Source: Anthoceros angustus | Taxonomy: Eukaryota; Streptophyta; Anthocerotopsida; Anthocerotales; Anthocerotaceae | Reading direction: 5' to 3' | NCBI GenBank assembly: GCA_010909165.1 | Contig: MU008158.1 | Coordinates: 3,063,478-3,127,477, forward strand | Length of the DNA: 64,000 nucleotides | Shown: in pieces, positions 59,289 through 64,000 of the stretch | How positions within the stretch are numbered: the stretch's first letter is position 1 | Layout of the letters: each line of letters opens with the position of its first letter | Translations under genes and position numbers: made by a program | Notes under the pieces: model-generated | Seen by the model: only the letters and a program-made list of their open reading frames with translations | The model's database searches: none | Told to the model about the DNA's origin: nothing

Positions 59289-60021
59289 CATTTCCGAACC
59301 TGAATGGATGGCGGAATAACAGATGGATATTGAGTATGATGTTTTTTTGTGCACACATGTGTAGTAGGGACAGGTTTTTGGGCCAAACTATAAGGCCCAA
59401 AAAAGGATGGAACATAATGCATAATGTTCCAATTTTCAAAGGCCAAGGAAGATAGTGGTACATATAGTACAAGAGGACTTGACAACCTTGGCCTTTGGGA
59501 TATTTGAAAGGAGGAAACATCATGCATGGTGTGTCCATGCCAAAGGCCAAGGAAGGCAGAGAGGCATATACTACAAAGGACATGTCATCCTTGGCATTTG
59601 GGATTTGTCACAAAACGAAACATCATGCATGTTGTTTCAACCACCAAAGGCCAAGGAAGTTAGTGCTACATATACTACTGGCTTGCTCTTCCCATATGTG
59701 TGTCGAGTTGGATGGCAGAGATGGATGGCAACATGTAAAGGTAAAACATCTTTAGGGTTTAGCGAAGGGGCGTTGGCGTGTTAGAGCATGTGCACATATG
59801 CATGTAATCCCGCATATATAGACATAAATATTACATATGTCTTGTTCCTTGGACTTTGGCCTATAGTAGGATTGAGAGGACATGCTAGCATCCTTGAAAA
59901 GGTTGGTATATAATATATGGATATATATGTAGGAGAAGTTGAAAACGCATCACGCACAAGATGTGCTCAGGTTTTTTCTTCCTCTATCCCTTGCAAAAGG
60001 CAAATTTTCCATTCATCCTCG

Positions 60022-60056
60022 ACAAAGTTCCTTGGCCTATGGCTAAGGAACTTTGT
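60022..60056. repeat. Hairpin, 16-bp arms
   Basis: ACAAAGTTCCTTGGCC, a TAT loop, then GGCTAAGGAACTTTGT: one mismatch in 16. It is one of several hairpins spaced through the right-flank array. Confidence 0.85.
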
Positions 60057-60863
60057 GCAGGCTGCAATGGAAAAGCTTCCTATTTTTTTTTGCCCTTTTC
60101 TATGTTTCGCGAATGGTTTTCCTTTATATGCATCAATGAAAAGGGTCCTTGCCCTTTGGTAGAAGTGAATGTTAATGTCTTCGTCTTGGAAATGAGGTAT
60201 ATTATGTATGTCTATATATGCATGAATAACACCGTATACCTGCATGATATGTGAGAAGTTGTGCTCTGGTTTTGCCTTCTTCTATCCTTCGTCCATGGCA
60301 TGAGATGTAAAGGTAAAACATCTTTAGGGTTTAGCGAAGGGGCGTTGGCGTTAGAGCATGTGCACATATGCATGTAATCCTGCATATATAGACATAAATA
60401 TTACATATGTCTTGTTCCTTGGACTTTGGCCTATAGTAGGATTGAGAGGACATGCTAGCATCCTTGAAAGGTTGGTATATAATATATGGATATATATGTA
60501 GGAGAAGTTGAAAACTATGTCACGCAAGATGTGCTCGTTTTTCTTCCTCTATCCCTTGCATAAATCAAATTTTCCATGCATCGTCGATAAAGTTTCTTGG
60601 CATATGCCTAAGGATCTTTGTGCGTTGCAATGGAAAAGCTTCTTATTTTTGTTTCCCTTTTCTATGTATCGCGAAAGGGTTTTCCTTTATATGCATCAAT
60701 GAAAAGGGTCCTTGCACTTTGGTACAAGTGATGATAATGTCTTCGCCTTGGAAAAGAGGTATATTATGTTTTCTATATATGCGGAAAAACACCGTATACC
60801 GCATGATATGTGAGAAGTTGTGCTCTAGTTTTGCCTTCTTCTATCCTTCGTCGATGGAGTTTC

Positions 60864-60920
60864 ATGCATCATGAACAAAGTTCCTTGGGGCATGGGGAAT
60901 GAACTTTGTCCATGATGCAT
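60864..60920. repeat. Hairpin, 20-bp arms
   Basis: Left arm 60,864-60,883 (ATGCATCATGAACAAAGTTC) and right arm 60,901-60,920 are inverse complements with a single mismatch, separated by 17 bases. The equivalent at ~62,085-62,130 has lost three bases from its right arm. Confidence 0.85.
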
Positions 60921-62865
60921 CGCATATGGTTTTTGCCCTTTTTTCCGTAAGCTTCGGAAAATGGTCCTTGGCCTTTGGTAGAAGTGAATGGTAATGTCTT
61001 CATCTTAGAACTAAGGTATATTATGTATGTCTATATATGCAAGAATAACACCGTTAACGTGCATGATAGGATAGAAGTTGTGTTGTGGGTTTTTGCCTTT
61101 TGTGCTTCGCATGTTTTTTGTGCACACATGTGTAGTAGGGACAGGTTTTTGGGCCAAACTATAAGGCCCAAAAAAGGATGGAACATAATGCATAATGTTC
61201 CAATTTTCAAAGGCCAAGGAAGATAGTGGTACATATAGTATAGAGGACTTCACAACCTTGGCCTTTGGGATATTTGAAAGGAGGAAACATCATGCATGGT
61301 GTGTCCATGCCAAAGGCCAAGGAAGGTAGTGAGGCATATACTACAAAGGACATGTCGTCCTTGGCATTTGGGATTTGTCCCAAAACGAAACATCATGCAT
61401 GTTGTTTATGCCACCAAAGGCCAAGGAAGTTAGTGCTACATATACTAGAGGCAGGCTTGCTCTTCCCATATGTGTGTGTCAGTAGTTGGATGGCACAGTA
61501 GATGGATGGCACAGAACATGTAAAGGTAAAACATCTTTGGGGTTTAGCGAAGGGACGTTGGCGTGTTAGAGCATGTGCACATATGCATGTAATTCTGCAT
61601 ATATAGACAGAAATATGACATATGTCTTGGTCCTTGGACTTTGGCCTAAAGTAGGATTGAGAGGACATGATAGCGTCCTTGAAAGGTTGGTATATAATAT
61701 ATGGATATATATGTAGGAGGAAGTCGAAAACTAAGCATGCTGCAGCACAAGATGTGCTCAGGTTTTTTCTTCCTCTATCCCTTGCATAAATCAAATTTTC
61801 CATGCATCGTGCATAAAGTTCCTTGGCATATGCCTAAGGATCTTTGTCAGTATGAAAAGCTTCTTATTTTTGTTTCCCTTTTCTATGTATCGCGAAAGGG
61901 TTTTCCTTAATATGCATCAATGAAAAGGGTCCTTGCACTTTGGTACAAGTGGTGATAATGTCTTCGCCTTGGAAAAGAGGTATATTATGTTTTTCTATAT
62001 ATGCGAAGAACACCGTACCGCATGATATGTGAGAAGTTGTGCTCTAGTTTTGCCTTCTTCTATCCTTCGTCGATGGCAATGTTTATGCATCATGAACAAA
62101 GTTCCTTGGGGCATGGGGAACTTGTCCATGATGCATCAAACGCATATGGTTTTTGCCCTTTTTTCTTTGACTTCGGAAAATGGTCCTTGGCCTTTGGTAG
62201 AAGTGAATGGTAATGTCTTCATCTTAGAAGGGTATATTATGTATGTCTATATATGCAAGAATAACACCGTTAACGTGCATGATAGGATAGAAGTTGTGTT
62301 GTGGGTTTTTGCCTTTTGTGGCATTGTTTTTCCATGCATCGTCGATAAAGTTCCTTGGCCTATGGCGAAGGAACTGTGTGCATTGAAAAGTTCCTTTCCA
62401 TATGTTACCTTTTGTATGCTTCGTGCATCTTTCCCGACATGTGGGAAAGGCTCCTTGGTCTTTGGCAGATGTGACAATGAATGTATTCGTCGTTGAACTG
62501 AGGTATATCATGTATGTCTATATATGTGCAGGAATAACAACGTAAACCTGCATGACATGGGCGAAGTTTTGTTTTGGTTTTGTCCCGTTGTAATCTTCGG
62601 CTGTGGCAATTCTTTGAATGCAGCATCCAAAAAGTTGTGTGGCCCATGGGGATTGATTTTTTCCCACGATGCGCCGAAATTTCCCTTGTGTTTTTTCACC
62701 ATGCTTGGCCTATGTGTATGCTTGGCCAATGGAATTGTCTCTACATGCATCATCGAAAAGGGTCCTTGGCCTATGGTACAAGTCATTGTTCATGACCGGT
62801 CTTTGAAAATAGTTATATCATACATGGCTATATATGTAGGAATAACGTGGAAAACAACAAGGTGC

Positions 62866-63612
62866 TTGCGGTTGGCATACACGTTTTCCCTCCGCATCGT
62901 GGGCGTAAAACATTGGCCACATGGCGGATGACGCATGATGCATACGCTGTCGCATGACCGCACTTGGGCGATCTCAAGGTTGTGGAGTCCGAGGCACAAA
63001 CGCCAAGGAACGGCAGCGCAAACTCGCCCCGTCGCCGCGATCCACAACGGCGGCAGTGAACGTTGGGAAGCCCCGAACTTGCCGTGATGGGCGAAGTTTT
63101 GTTTTGGTTTTGTCCGTTGTAATCTTCGCGGCAATTCTTTGAATGCATCCTCCAAAAGTTGTGTGGCCCATGGGGATTGATTTTTCCCACGATGCGTAAA
63201 TTTTCCTTGTGTTTTTTCTGTATGCTTGGCCTATGTATGCTTGGCGATGGAATTGTCTCTACATGCATCATCGAAAAGGGTCCTTGGCCTATGGTACAAG
63301 TCATTGTTCATGACCGGTCTTTGAAAATAGTTATATCATACATGGCTATATATGTAGGAATAACGTGGAAAACAACAAGGTGCTTGCGGTTGGCATACAC
63401 GTTTTCCCTCCGCATCGTGGGCGTAAAACATTGGCCACATGGCGGATGACGCGGATGATGCAATACGCTGTCGCATGACCGCACTTGGGCGATCTCAAGG
63501 TTGTGGAGTCCGAGGCACAAACGCCAAGGAACGGCAGCGCAAACTCGCCCCGTCGCCGCGATCCACAACGGCGGCAGTGAACGTTGGGAAGCCCCGAACT
63601 TGCCGTGATGGG
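62866..63612. repeat. GC-rich cassette (~230 bp) repeated within AT-rich units
   Basis: A GC-rich block containing CCTCCGCATCGTGGGC and CGCCCCGTCGCCGCGATCC lies at ~62,866-63,090 and ~63,379-63,612, and its start recurs at ~63,913 to the window end. It sits at the same place in consecutive ~530-bp AT-rich units, so it entered once and was amplified with them. Confidence 0.7.
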
Positions 63613-64000
63613 CGAAGTTTTGTTTTGGTTTTGTCCTTGTAATCTTCGCAATGGCAATTCTTTGAATGCATCCTCCAAAAGTTGTGTGGCCCATGGGGAT
63701 TGATTTTTCCCACGATGCGCCGAAATTTCCTTGTGTTTTTCCGTGCTTGGGCTATGTGTATGCTTGGCGACTGGAATTGTCTCTACATGCATCATCGAAA
63801 AGGGTCCTTGGCCTATGGTACAAGTCATTGTTCATGACCTGGTCTTTGAAAATAGTTATATCATACATGGCTATATATGTAGGAATAACGTGGAAAACGA
63901 ACAAGGTGCTTGCGAAGTTGGCATACGGTTTTCCCCTCCGCATCGTGGGCAGAAAACATTGGCCACATGGCGGATGACGTTTTTGCATGATGCATGCCAA

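Larger units (their letters stand above)
59292..64000. repeat. AT-rich satellite-like array, right flank of the transposon
   Basis: A landmark, GGTATATTATGTATGTC or TTATATCATACATGGC followed by TATATATG, recurs at ~60,196, 60,759, 61,015, 61,979, 62,229, 62,502, 62,813, 63,329 and 63,853, suggesting ~260-bp monomers in higher-order arrangement. 59,340-59,780 recurs at 61,115-61,570. 62,560-64,000 is built from ~530-bp units. Open frames up to 160 residues have no recognisable domain and are shadows of the repeat. Confidence 0.8.

Noticed and set aside
59292-64000. Frames of 100-160 residues repeated along the right flank.
   Set aside because: They recur because the DNA is a tandem array, drift in phase between units, and have no domain.

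Overview
The window is nuclear DNA of a streptophyte, most likely a seed-free land plant or close relative; I cannot name the species. This rests on a multi-exon plant-type PHD/BAH gene with GT-AG introns, a plant pectin methylesterase, remnants of PLS-class PPR genes with an E motif, and a very large CACTA DNA transposon with a TNP2-type transposase. I see no rRNA, tRNA, CRISPR or operon structure.

Layout. 1-10 kb is the gene-bearing part: the 3' exon of an unidentified multipass membrane protein (50-1917), a five-exon PHD-finger/BAH chromatin-type gene (2337-5090, 680 aa), a 3 kb spacer with G-rich microsatellites, then a four-exon secreted pectinesterase (8148-9661, 395 aa) with a TATA box and a 21-bp minisatellite in its leader. 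11.5-16.4 kb holds decayed minus-strand PPR sequence, part of it tandemly duplicated (1.63 kb x2, boundaries at a GCGCC-TCAT microhomology). 16.3-34.1 kb is GC-rich repeat-on-repeat DNA: G-rich and C-rich minisatellites, three decaying copies of an integrase-core fragment, and several kilobase-scale tandem duplications without intact genes.

34,147-59,288 is one transposon of about 25.1 kb. It has 27/28-nt terminal inverted repeats starting CCCTACTAGAAATGGCCCC, a 3-bp CAT target duplication, and subterminal GTAACA motifs facing inward at both ends. Inside are a frameshifted TNP2 transposase (46.8-48.9 kb), a palindrome array (38.1-39.5 kb) and a succession of nested tandem duplications. 59,292-64,000 is an AT-rich satellite-like array with hairpins and a GC-rich cassette.

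The strangest property of the whole window is how its repeat copies differ: mainly by loss or gain of 1-8 bp pieces, often one unit of a micro-repeat or one base of a homopolymer, with comparatively few substitutions. This breaks nearly every TE and PPR reading frame. It is either a real mutational regime or a systematic sequencing/assembly artefact; the sequence alone cannot decide. All repeat boundaries were read by eye and are approximate unless stated as exact.
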